Assembly: GCA_019722365.1 (NCBI GenBank)
Contig: JADFUC010000646.1
Span: 62,001 to 126,000, forward strand
Direction: 5' to 3'
Source: Lithospermum erythrorhizon
Taxonomy: Eukaryota > Streptophyta > Magnoliopsida > Boraginales > Boraginaceae
DNA length: 64,000 nucleotides
Shown here: in pieces, positions 48,175 through 60,790 of the stretch
How the letters are laid out: every line of letters starts with the position of its first letter
Position numbering within the stretch: position 1 is the first letter of the stretch
Notes under the pieces: model-generated
Told to the model about the DNA's origin: nothing
What the model saw: the letters and a program-made list of their open reading frames with translations, nothing else
Database searches by the model: none
Program-made: the position numbers and the translations under genes

Positions 48175-50444
48175 TTTGGTTTATTGTTTAAACTTTGTAC
48201 AGAGTGTAATAATATATATGCAAGAAGTGAAAAGACAATGAAGATGATGTTGAGCTATGATGTTGAACAACAATGGAGGATGATGAGAGAGCTTATAGCT
48301 AGTTTTCATTTATTTTATAAAGATAATATGAAGGCTTTTAACCATAAAATTTATATATGAGAGGAATGAAGAAGTACTTTTATATAAATAAAGAAAAATA
48401 TACAAATATAATTTAGGAGGGACAAATAATTTAATTATTTAAATAAATAAATGATAAAATTTAATTTTTTAAAAGGGCATAGGGTTAAAGCAAAGTATGC
48501 AATTATATGAAAAATTTGAGGAGCCAAGGTGTATATATTGTTGCGGTCCCCCACCCTTAATTTTATTATTTAGTCCCTGGTGACATTTTTTATTATGCAA
48601 CTCGTATTTCTATAATAACAATCAATTATATGCCATTGGGAATCTAACTGATTACCAAATTGGGAATCTCTTGCTTTGTCAGATTAAATTTATTAGTCAA
48701 CTTGGGATTTTTTTTTTCTTTTTTATTTGTTCATCAAGTTGATATTAACATAAATCAAGATTTTCATTTTCCAAGGGCCATATTATATTAGTTCGCGGCG
48801 TATGAAAAGACCTTAATCAGGTATATGTCTAGTCAAATTCTCGCAAAGTTCAGCTACTAAGTTTGATTTCATATAGTGAAAATATAATTCAATTTATGTT
48901 AAGCTTGCTCTCACATTTAAGGCTCGAGTCAATAGTAGTATATATAATATATAAGTATAAAATTAATAATGTATCGTGAACACGGTGAAATTTCAAACTT
49001 TCTAAGAGACAAATGCTCAAATTAAGTCTAGTCAAACCCACTATTTTCGTTCAAATATGTTCAAGTGAAGTCAAGTATACATAAAAGACCCAATCGAACA
49101 TTATTTTTCAAAAACAACAAATTTCGATCCGATTCGACTTTCCTCATATGTCTAATATGCTCGAAGCCTCTATTTATAACAAATATCCGGTTTCAGTGTC
49201 AAAATTTTATTAAGTTTGGTGCAAATAAATGTTCTGATGAAGGTTACCAAATATAGGAAGCTATATGGTCAATCTAGTTGCACTTGGTTGAAGATTAGAG
49301 GGAGGGAGGGAGGGAGGCATGGGGTTTCGGGGTCCAAATGGGGACAATTCTTTACCATTTAAAGAAAGGTGCTGGAAGAAGCGGCTTAGATTATGGACTG
49401 TCTGGCTATAATGGGAATATGGTTGTCAAGCAACCAATAATAAATCTCACTTTTTTTATTTTCTCTTATCATATTCTTCTATCATCAGAGTAATCCTTAT
49501 TTTTACCAAAAAAAAGATTAAAACTCTGTACCTAAAAACCATAATATTTCAGAGTGTTTATTTCTATATAATTTATTTGTACATTTCTGAGCAGAATGAG
49601 TTTTCATTATACTGATTTATCCCCATTTGATTGATTGTTGATTACACCTATTCAGTATAAGGTTTCCAATATTTAAATATATTTTGTATATTATATTGAT
49701 ATTATTGTGATTTGATCTCATTCTAATAAGTATATGATTAGTTCTTACTACTGGAATAAACACCAAAAAGGACGTTGCTTACAGTCCTTTTTACCTTCTA
49801 AAAGTCATCGTTTTCGATCGCTATTTTCAAGCCACAAACCCGATTGATGTAAAAACATAATGGAAGTCAACTAATCGAATCATATCTCATTGTCCAAGAT
49901 CAAATTTATCCAGAACGCGTTTGTTTTTATGTGGAATTGGAATTGAAATAGAATTGAAGCAGACTATATAAATTTCTCGTTGCAACTCGCTCTTGACAAC
50001 GTGAGACTGAAGCTCTCAAAGATGGGTAGAAACAGGTAACCCCGCAAAAAAACTGATCAAAACATAGTAGTATTTTTTACAAATTAGCAGATAAAAATGA
50101 TACATTCTCGAATCTATAATAACACAACTATAGAGAACTTCTCACCAACTAATATATAGCCAAAAAGCTATTTTACAATTGAAAAATGAGCACTAAAAGA
50201 ATGGGAAAAATTGAAAGAAACCTAACACTTGACACAACTTAATTTTCGGGAAATAAAAGACACCATTATACTCCTTGAATTGGAAATCAGATTTTCTCCT
50301 AATTGATTCCCTAAAATTTCATTTTCTGTAAAAAATTGTTAGTCTCCGTCGGAGAGTTAATAATCTCCAGAGATGCAGCAGCATTATTAGGAACAGGATA
50401 CTTGAAGGCTATATATAAAACAAAACTTTGAGGTACTTGAGATC
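48175..50444. other. Intergenic between PYL2-like and KEA genes
   Basis: AT-rich; the first few hundred bases should hold the PYL2-like promoter, with a TATA-like run at about 48209-48220. An (AGGG)n run is at 49298-49317. At 49745-49800 TACTACTGGAATAAACACC followed by the hairpin AAAAAGGAC...GTCCTTTTT (49765-49773 and 49784-49792) resembles the end of a small CACTA-like element. The KEA 3' UTR lies just below 50445. Confidence 0.4.
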
Positions 50445-53400
50445 CTACCCTTCATGCAACAAGTCTTTTGATATAATAGCAATCCTTTGCTTGTTACTCT
50501 CAGTGCGGATAAGATCTCCCTTGTACCCCAACTGGAAAGACGAAGACAAGAAGCTCAGTTATGTGAGGTATAGCCAGGGATTTATATTAGCGATAGCTCT
50601 TTATCCGAAGGATGTGGGTAAAAAGTCGAACAAGGAATATCAGACTAATCAGTAAGTACCTCACTCTGACTATCAAGAGGGAACCACCGTAGTAACACTC
50701 CAAGATGCACTACAGATGGGATTATCTTGAATATCAAGGGAGTGGTGACCTGCAGAACCATACACCATTAGTTACCAAGAAAACAGAGTAAATATGAATA
50801 GCTTTGATATTTCAACTACAACTCAAAGCTCAAATTGACCAACAATTTGCTAAATAGTCACCAGAATCTCACTTTTTCCATGGCTTAATATGAATATAGA
50901 AGCTATCAGAAACCACAGTGTGATGACAAAGTAAATACAGTTAGCACATACCAGACTAAGAGCTGTTGTCCCAAGGAGGAGCAGATACAATTTCCCCTAC
51001 ACAATTAAATTTTAAACTTGGTTAAATTAATAGATACCATAAATAATTACCAAGCATCAATACTTCATATATATATTTGACCTGGACGTGAACTAAGTAA
51101 AAATTTCAAGATATATTAAACCATGAAATCTCATAATTCAAAGAACCATGTTTCCATAATGATTGTAAAGGACTTGGGAACATAGTGGAGCTTGTTATAC
51201 ATGCATGGTATAAATTCAACTCACTGAACCTCCAATATAATATGGTACACTAGGTTACTTGAAAAGCTGATGGACATGATTTCACCTCAACGAGATGAAG
51301 GTTTGAGGCACGACTGAGTAGAACAAATGAAAATTCCCCAATTTGTGCCAATGACATTCCAACCTACAAAAAAAGATAGCATGAACTTTATATAATTATC
51401 CTAGCACAGTATGAAATGCATATCAAGAGGTGGTAGTATCTTACAAGAAGTGAAGTTTTGTTGTTATAGCCAAACCCCTTAACAACAGTCACAATAACTA
51501 CTGTTTTTACAATCATTACTAATATAACAGATGCCAGTAATATATCAACGTGGTTCCAGAGGAAATGAACATGGATCAGCATCCCAATGCTAGCAAGGAA
51601 AAGAGCTGCAAAGAAGTTACGAATTGGTTCAACCTGCACAAGGTACAATAATTAGTTCTCTAGTCCAACAAAGGGATAAATTGCCCCCTGAAATGCTCAA
51701 CATTGCAAGTTGACCCCTTATCGTCATTTCAACCATTAAAGTTAGAGTTTTATTTGGGGCCAGTTTTAAAGATATAAATTCAGGTCACTTTCTATAAAAT
51801 CCTAAGCATAAAAAACAAATGGAGATACAGGATGGATCTGTGTGGGATATTCCACGCACTAAAGAACATACAAACTCTAACCGTAGAAGATAGAGCATTA
51901 GATACATAATTACTGAACTACAGCAAGAAATTGATATAGAATCTCCATAATATAGCACAGAACATAATTCAATGAGGTACGTCTTCTTGTTTCCTAAGGA
52001 AAAAGATATGATGAATAGTGTGAATAACCTGTGTCAAAGTATAAGCCTGTTTCTTTCTTTTAAATGTCGGAATCTTCCTCAGCATGAATTTAATTATATG
52101 AAATATGTTTGAACATTATACACCAACCACAATTCACTCCGTTCATTTCAAATTTTGTAGATGAGAAGATAAGTATAATAGGATTAACAGCAACACTACA
52201 AAATAAGCAAACAGCTTGGACCAGCTATTAGATAAGTACTGGTAATCCTTACTTGCTCAAGTGTATGCTGTGCAAGATCAGTGGTTGATATCATTACTCC
52301 AGCAGCAAAGGAGCCCAATTCCAAACTTAGACCTAGCTTGTCACTACACTGAAATCATAGCAATTATAAGCAGAATATAATATTCAATGCACTTCAACAT
52401 GTTAGAATTGGACAATGAGCAAGATGCAAGCTGCTATTGCCACATTCAACTCATATCAGATTAACTACATAGGTTATTGCATCAACATACAATGCAACAC
52501 TAGTGCATCGGTTGAAGTAGAACAGATGGAGAATTGCATCAGTAGTTTAGCAGATGAGGACATACCCAGGCCATGAGAAGGCAAAAAGCAACTGATGCCA
52601 GCTGGTATAGTTCATTGGTCTGCAACAAACAACTTCAATGAGAAAATATCTAGTTTAAAGTTTTCAGTTTATATAATCCTGTAACTTATCGCCTTTTAAG
52701 GATCAGGGTACCTTCGAAAAAATTGGTAATGAAATTAATTACGAGTTACAATATTGAAGTCAGGTAAACATAGTTCATTGTGAAGGTAATAATCTTGCAT
52801 GTTAGGCGATGTATCAAATATATGTATTATGCTAATCAAGATTGATTACAGCAAAGAGGTGAATAAAAATACAGATATATGTACCTGTGAGGATAAGCTT
52901 ATCATGAGTTTGAGAAACCAGGGGACGCAAGTCCTTGACAGAATTGATAAAACAGCCAAAAATGATATCAATATGACCAACCTGGCTGATAAGTGGGTGT
53001 CAGTACATAGTCAAGGGAGAAGTGACAAATAGTAATCATAAAATGAACTACAGGTATATCAGTTTTCTATAGCACATAAAAAGTACCACACGTTTTGGAC
53101 TTATAAACCAGCTACCGTACATAATTCAACGGCACCTACTTCCATCCTAAGATGTTTTACAGACTACAATTCACAGTCCCACTAATATTTGCAGAAAGTT
53201 TTTGAATGACACAACAAATGACCCTTAAAATATTTTGTGGCATTCAAGACTCAGCAAGTCAACAACTGAAACTTCATTGTTCGAACATCACTGTATGGCT
53301 ATACTTGAATAAAAAAATTATTAACAAGGTCTCTACATGCATGTTTCATCTGAATAAATCTAGCCTAATATAGTCTATGAAAAATATAATTTATTCAGCC

Positions 53401-56400
53401 CTACTATACACAGAGTCTGTTAAATGACAAACGTTTTCTTGCCTTGAAATCTTCTTTTAAGAAATTCTTTTTAACAACTTACCAAACAAACAAAAAGTAG
53501 TAGATCACATCATCAGTAAAAAAACACTTCCCCTGCTAAAGAAGAATCAGTAAAATCAATTCACATATTCGAGCGCTTTAGCATTAATCAATAGCTACTC
53601 ATTCTTAATGTATGGTGCAAGCTATGGACTTACGATTTTGTCATTGATATTAATCCATGCAGAATGCCCAAAGTTCCTCCTAAAACTGGCAATAACGCGA
53701 ACAGCAGACCAACGGCACAGTCCTAAGATTGTGAAACAAAATATAGTAAAGTAGTATAAACATGATTATCAGAACAGTAAAGCACATCTTGAGATTTCCA
53801 TGTCTAACGTAAGCTACATGAGAAAGGACCCTCAACAGAACTTCAACTATCAGCAAAAGCGAGGCTTTTTTATATTAACAGACAATGTACATTTTTCGGT
53901 AGCCAATATTCAGGTTACCGTTGCATCACACAACCGAAAATGGGTTATGAAAATGTTCACATACTACAGCTATTTGTACAAGTTACCTGTAATATAAGAG
54001 TACCAATGGTGACTTGACCATGAAGAGAATTAGCTGTGTTTCTCTCCATCAAATACTTCAAAACCTGTTTGAAGGCAAAGATTAATAGCCAGAAAAATCA
54101 TCAACTATAAATTGTCAGGATGTACTGAAAATTAGACTTGAATAGTTACCACAGCAGTGGACGACATTGAAAGAAAAGCACCAATAAATACCCCTTCTGA
54201 AGTTTTACCACCACATAACTGCAAATGCAATGAAACAGAATTAGTTCCAACTTGATTAAGCAGAGATTAAGAGCATAAGTACAAATTTCTACCGAACTCT
54301 GAAAACCTTGAATTGAATTGCATAACCATAATAAAACCAGTCTCCATGTGTTGGTTAATAACTAGATACATACTGAGGCTGTAATTCCACAAAGGCACAT
54401 AAAAAGGAGGATCTGAAGCAGACCTCCTAGAACGGCTACCGCTCGAACAACCCGAAGCTACAAAAGACAATTATGTGCCAGTGCAATTTCAAATCAGCAA
54501 CAATGGTATATCATTATCAAGTAAGAACGCTCTGTGGGTGAAGTGCAATATAGAATAAATACTGACCTTTGTCGTTGAAAATTCTAGCCCCAAGGCAAAC
54601 AAAAGGAAGATGACACCAAACTGTGCCACTGTCTCAACCTGTACTTTACATAATCAAAACAAATGAATGGCCAGAATGCTCAACACCCTACACCAGCATT
54701 CCTAAAGCCGATGGCATCGTGGATTTTCCATTTATAAATCTATTGGGAAGAACAAACTGGTTTGTAGAAGTTCCGGTAAACCAGTTTCTTCCAACCCTCT
54801 AAAATAAATAAAAGATATTGTGATGTATCATAAATAGAGATGCGAACAGATGCATACTTGAACTATCTCACTAACAAAATTAAATCCTCCAGGTCCAACA
54901 AGTGAACCAGCCAGTAAGTACCCGGTAATGACCTGAAAATCGGGACAGAAAAAACAAAAATTATCATCCTCTGAGTCATGGTGCATTGTCATTAGAATGT
55001 ACTGTAAATTATATACCGGTTGTCCCGCACAAGCAAATGCAATTCCACCACAAGTGGCAGAGACTATGACAACCACAAGGTCTGATATCAACCTACCAAT
55101 TGACATTTATTGTAATCCAGAATTAAAAAAAAAAATTGCAGCTAATGAAATAATTTCTATCGGTTTAATATACCTCAAGTCCAACTGCAGCACTGGGTAC
55201 TTTGACTTGATGTTAGATATTATGAAGACATTGTCCTGAAAACACAAACAAATGTTCCGTGTTAATGAACTCATAGCCTTAACAACTGCTCAGTTCAGCA
55301 GGATCTTCTATCTTTCAACTTTCTCCAAGTTTCCCTTAATTTGATGCATCAGACCTCCCTTGTACACAAAGACAGATCACATGTTAAAGGGGAAGAGTTA
55401 CCTTTCTATCAATTAGTGTTGGGGTGTCTTCCACGCCATTATCATTATTGAAGACATGATGAAGTTGAAATCTAAGTTAAATTAACAAAAATCAAAACAT
55501 TTATCGACCATCAGAATACATATTATACAATTTCTGAGGTGATTGAGAATTTACTTTTCCTCCTTTGTGTCATTCTTCTTGGGTCTGACTCTGGCTACAG
55601 TCTCCAAAACTGCCTGTTGAGGAAGATCAACACGAAACTTAAAACCTTTGGATATGTGCCCATTTTATATCAGGTAAATTTCTCATGGTATATCAAGCAA
55701 CAGAGGGAAAACCCCAATGCAATGTCATTATACATATTATACATATGCATGAAAGCAACACAACACGCCCCAATGCCTCTAAATAAAAAACTTCCTCAAA
55801 TAATTCCCGATGAATTTTTTAGTGATTTTGATGAATCGAATAAGAAAAACATACATATGATACTAAGTATTGGCAATTAAGTTAAAAATGAAGAATTTTT
55901 TTTATGCAAACCTGTTGCTCAGCGACACTGTTATTGAAGCTACCCGCATCGTTTGCTGCAAAATTGATCTCAAGTGTAAATTTTATGAAGTACCAATTAA
56001 CTACATCACATTTGAATATGTAAACTTCAAAAGGGATGCTAACAGATCTGTGTTCATTAAACGGAAAAGCTCTAGCAAACCTAATATACCTTCAGAAATC
56101 GTGAAAATATGAGTCCTAGCATTGCATGAATTACTCGCAGACTAAAATTCAGCTTACTCGTCCAGATTACTTATCCAGCCTATATGATTCATGTGTTTGT
56201 TCCATTTCATACATAAGTATTTGAGATATCACTTTGCTCTGAGTTCAAAAAACAATAACCATATTGCTCCGCTAGGATTGGGGTGAATTTTTAAGTTTTA
56301 ACCTCACCTAGATTCACCCCAATCCAAAGGGACAATCTTAAGGAAATAAATCTAAATGGCTCTAAATTTAGATTGTCATTTAAGCACATATTACTCTGTA

Positions 56401-56890
56401 TTTGTGAAAACTGCTCCGCTATATCATTAACCAATAAAATACAATAATATCCAATCAACATTTTAAAATATTCACTTCGATTCATCTCAACTACCCTCAC
56501 TGCCTCAGTCGTTAATTTTTTAGTTTTACCCTCGCCTACATTTACCTGATCCAAAAACACAAAATATAATGTAAGAATGATAGAGTAATGTAAAACAGTT
56601 GAAATATATTTATAGTAAATACTTACTAAAGTTGATATTATCCCAAGTAAATAAAAAAGATAATAAGTTAAGAGACCTTGAGAGTGATCATCAGTCTCAG
56701 TGAACTCTTTCTCCAAAGCACGATCAATGATATCGGCCAAGCTCGAGTCCTTTGGTTTAGTACCATTTATATTCATATTCAACCTCACTTCTTTATTATT
56801 ATTATCCGGATCAAAAGACTTCTGATCTGCAAATGTCCAACTCCACCAATTAATTAATACCAAAACTATGAAAAATGATGATGTTGTCAT
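50445..56890 (-). CDS. KEA5: K+ efflux antiporter, KEA4/5/6 type, 575 aa, 20 exons
   Basis: A CPA2-family K+/H+ antiporter; Arabidopsis KEA4-6 work in Golgi, TGN and prevacuolar membranes. Exons (high to low): 56890-56677, 55955-55912, 55613-55555, 55471-55402, 55235-55174, 55092-55017, 54932-54858, 54638-54567, 54457-54374, 54218-54150, 54064-53987, 53722-53634, 52981-52885, 52619-52566, 52348-52253, 51633-51445, 51363-51286, 50996-50952, 50749-50660, 50531-50445. They sum to 1728 nt, in phase. A signal-peptide-like start is followed by an acidic luminal region (SLADIIDRALEKEFTE, AGSFNNSVAEQQ), then about 12 membrane helices from LISDLVVVIVSATCGGIAFA. The CPA2 motif LQDCAVG has Gln301-Asp302. 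VEPIRNFFAALFLASIGMLI and GYNNKTSLLVGMSLAQIGEF are typical. The short cytosolic tail lacks a KTN domain, as in the KEA4-6 group. Symbol is by group; KEA4/5/6 cannot be separated by eye. Confidence 0.93.
56275..56325. repeat. Perfect 14-bp inverted repeat in KEA intron 1
   Basis: GGATTGGGGTGAAT (56275-56288) pairs exactly with ATTCACCCCAATCC (56312-56325) across a 23-nt loop. It lies in the 0.7-kb first intron, so the transcript would form a stable hairpin. Confidence 0.9.
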
Positions 56891-59800
56891 GAGGTAGAGA
56901 CTGATTTCGGTTGAGATGCTTCCGGAGGTTGTACTTGTTGCTGTTACAGTCGTACTTGGTTGACACTTGAGAGAAGCACGAGGACCGCGGCTGGATTAAT
57001 TCACTCTAAATAAATTATCAAGTAATTATTATTAGTATATTCTCGACTCAAATACTCGATTAATCGATGGTTGTTTCATAAATAAGGAGTAGATACGGGC
57101 ATCAAGTTTTGTTCGTTTAAAATACTCGATTCTTTTGATAATTACTCGACCCGTTAATAAATTATCAAATACATTAATGATATTTATATTTGTGTTAAAA
57201 AAATTTGTCAATTTGTGAATTTTATTATTAATGTTTCAAATAATTAAGGTTTCCGAACTTTATTAATGTTCCAAATATATCCTTCTATTTTCACTTGTGT
57301 TATAGATAAGGCTTTTTTTCATTTTGCCTTAACGAGTCCGGTAATAAACAAATCGAGTCGAGTAATTACCGGAATGTTATCTTAACGAGTCGAGTAATTA
57401 CCTTAATGTTATCTTAACGAGTAGAGTAGTCTAATACCCGACCAAACCCGTTTCAGGCACTAGTTACTAGGATCAATTATTACTATTCGAGTGTTTGGTT
57501 ACCTGGAGTTAATTATAGACATGGACTAGTAAGTGAGTTAAGTTGCATTTTGGTTAAGTATGATGACATTATAATAAATTAGTTCGAAAGTTGCGATGTG
57601 ATCAGAAAGTGGCTTGATATGGTATATTCAATCTTGTTTTAGCATTCAGAGCATGACGAGATATGTAATATTTATCGACTATTGAGGCCAAGAAAGTGCA
57701 CTCATGTATATAATTTTCAAGCATGATATACTGCATTTGCGTTATTATTTACCATGATCAATATACAAGTGCTATGATGACCATATCTAAATATCATTAT
57801 TTTTAATCGATTTTGTAATCCCAAAATGGTCGTTGCATTTCAATCGGTATAATATAGATTGGTAAATGATTTTTTCACTCAGATTTATTGGATAGTGGTA
57901 ACAAAACACATGAGTGTAAAGTGATTTGAAATAATAAAAGGATGGAATACTAAAATATAAAAATTGGGTCGTCGTTACTTTTTAACAATTAGAAAGTAAT
58001 ATTGTTTAATTTCTTTATAAGATCAAAAACATCTCTCATTCATGTTGATAAGGTAACATTAAGATTTTTTTAGTATCTTTAAAATTTACTGTATTTGAGA
58101 CGCTTGATGTAACGGTATATTTTAACTTAAATAAGCTTTCATTGATGAAATTATGACGTTGAATTTGATCTTAAGACGGTGTATTAAAATACTCCTAATT
58201 TCTAACCATCTTTCAAGATGACAAGGGTGTTGAAGATTGAGATAACAATCCTGCGCCCCAATGCAAAAAGGCAAAGGTGGGTGGATTAGGTGACTCAGTC
58301 ATGTGTGATTATCCTCGTCACACCTCCTGGCTCCTATATCTAGGAAACGTTGGAAATAATTTTCTTGGAATATCAATATACAATAATTTTTTTTATAAAT
58401 TACTAATGTTATATCTTTGAAATTTATTAGAGGGATAATTATTTAAATTATTTAAATTATTTTTCACACGATCATATATTTTGTACAATCGCTATTTTTT
58501 AACACGCAAATAATAAGAAGAACGTGCAAAATGCACAATTCCTCCTACATCAAGCGTAAACCATATATATTTTGGTTGGCGTCGCAAATTATGATTTAAT
58601 TTTTGTAGACAAAATTATTTTTAAGTTTTGGGCGTCTCTATATATATAATCAGGCGGAGTTTAAACATCACATGATTTAATTTTCACGACATATTATATT
58701 AAAATAGTATATTACGCAAAATATTAATAAAATATGTAAAATACTTATTTTAATACTAAAATAATTTCATCTCTGGCTTCATTCTTTATTAAATGCTATT
58801 TCTGCTTTGATTTTTAATTGCCCCCAAACTATCCATGATCATGTGGGCTGAAATTTAGTTTTTCAATTTCTTACGCTAAAGTTTGGTTTTCAGATTTCTT
58901 GAGAAAATGGGAAGGGGAGAGGAGTGAGGGGTGGGGAATTGAATGTAAGTGTTAAGGAAGAAGGGGTTTGGTATTTTATGTTTAATTGATTTGTTTCTTG
59001 TAGTCGTTTTGATGTGTATTTTAAGGATAATGTAGTCGTTTAATATATTATAATGAAAATTAGGTATAGGAGGTGCTGAAAATTGATGGTAATGGGTTAT
59101 AGTACGGGATACATGAAAGATTAAAAGCCTTGAAAATTAAGTTTGGTTAAAAAGTTTATATTTTTTTATGTAAAAAATAGGTTTATCACGTAATAAATAA
59201 TGAGGTAAGATTTAGAAATTTCCTAGTGTTTATAAGTAATTGAAGAAAAGTAGCATCCCTTCAAACATACGATGAACATAATCGAGCAGCACAAGCATTA
59301 GTCAGGTTAGTTCGAACAATTTAGATATAGTTGAGTTAGCCGCGTGGGTTCGATCGCCGACGGTCTGATTTATTGATATTTGTTGAAGATGGCGTGAATC
59401 TTGAATATTTGGAGGGTTGGAGGAGCATGCGGTGGTTGCATGCTGTCATGTTGATAGCCAGGAGGATAACTCTTATAAAAAAAAAATGAACATAATCAAA
59501 GGAAACCAGCCTCATTTGTTAGCTCCTTTTCGGACCAATGGTAAATAAGATTGATATATCGAATCATCAATTATTTTCACGTGCAAAAGTTGCATCACCA
59601 AAACCAAAAAGAATCCAAACTAAAGAGGAAAGGGCATATGCCAATGACACTTGTGAAAATTGAAGAATCTATTAAGGTTCAATTTGTTTTGCTATGTTCT
59701 TTATTAAAATGATGGCACAATAATTAGATAAAACCCAGTTGTTGTTTATGCATCATCAATTATTAAAAGATTAAATGCATTTCAAATGATTCTAATTGTT

Positions 59801-60279
59801 ATTCATTGGTAATATTACATAGCAGTACTACTTATTAAGAGAACCAAAGACAAGACACCAACTACTATTGAGAATAGATTATACTCTGAAACATTTGCTA
59901 CATAATAAATCCATTTTGGTCATGCTGTTGAAAATGATTAAACTAGAAGGGATCATATTAGAAAAATCAAATTACCTACAAACCAACATCTTAAGTTTAC
60001 CCAAAGTACCTTAACATCCTCACAAAATCTTTAAGCAAAGTTTCATGGACATTGCATTTGAGTTTATGTGTAAGGAAGGAGGAGGTTTCTTTGAAAAGTT
60101 TGTCAAAATTTTAGCATAACAATGAAGGCAATGATTTGCAATTTGCAAGGTAACAACAAATTATGACCAATCCACAAACTTAAACCAAAACACTAAAACA
60201 AAAGCATTAAATCTCAGTTCCAACTTCCCAAAATTACATAACAACCTCAAGAGTTTGAACAAATTGAAAAGCCAACCAC
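56891..60279. other. Intergenic upstream of KEA
   Basis: It holds the KEA promoter on its left. A 32-bp direct repeat CGAGTCGAGTAATTACC-(N)-AATGTTATCTTAA starts at 57354, 57386 and (partial) 57418. The rest is AT-rich with no gene recognised. Confidence 0.5.
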
Positions 60280-60790
60280 TCACTTTGCACTTCCTCTAGT
60301 AATCATATCCTTGTACCTAGCAATTGAATCGACCCTCTGCAATTTCAACTGCTGCTTAAACTTGTTAATGAAGTGTCAGCTTTGGCATCTTCCTAATAAA
60401 CTCTACACCCCACTCCCTAACAGGTTGCAGGGCGTCAGAGTTTCCACAATTTCCTCCTACGAAAGTACTTAAGTAAGACTTCAAACTAGCAGACTTCATC
60501 ATCTTTCTTGGCAGCTTCTTAGTAACATACCACCTGAAACCGTGTCGGACTTTGTTCTGCTAATGTTGACCATACTTGTCCTCATTGAACACATCTAAGC
60601 TTTGCACTTCATCACTCTCTTCTGCATATTCTCGTTCTTCTCCTTCTTTTTCTTCTTCTTCTTCTTCTTCTTCTCGTCCTTCAGCATTTTTTTTATTTAA
60701 ATGGTGAGATCCAGACTGGATAAAAGTATTATCATCTAAATCTTCACTACTTAAATCTTGGGTTTGCTGAAAATCGTACTGGCTATGCAT
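60280..60790 (-). pseudogene. DUF761-like (cotton-fibre type) protein, broken
   Basis: DUF761 proteins are plant-specific and mostly uncharacterised; they end in a short basic motif. The minus frame from ATG 60790 reads MHSQYDFQQTQDLSSEDLDD, then a Glu-rich tract coded by a GAA repeat (60640-60670), then EESDEVQSLDVFNEDKYGQH and a TAG at 60560. The same frame continues with VTKKLPRKMMKSASLKSYLS and PVREWGVEFIRKMPKLT. A one-base shift then gives FINKFKQQLKLQRVDSIARY-KDMITRGSAK and a stop at 60280. That last piece matches the DUF761 terminal consensus (EFIxxFxxQLxLQRxxSxxRYxxM). One nonsense codon and one frameshift suggest a pseudogene. An intron hiding both is possible, but I see no convincing splice pair. 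Confidence 0.5.

Noticed and set aside
56291..56676. Treating the whole 199-codon frame as KEA exon 1
   Set aside because: The GTCTCT donor after CAA-G (56677) joins perfectly to the next exon (NDAGSFNNSVAEQQ) and restores the KEA sequence. The remainder is intronic.
59340..59370. tRNA-like GGGTTCGATCGCC box
   Set aside because: No acceptor stem or anticodon arm can be drawn around it.
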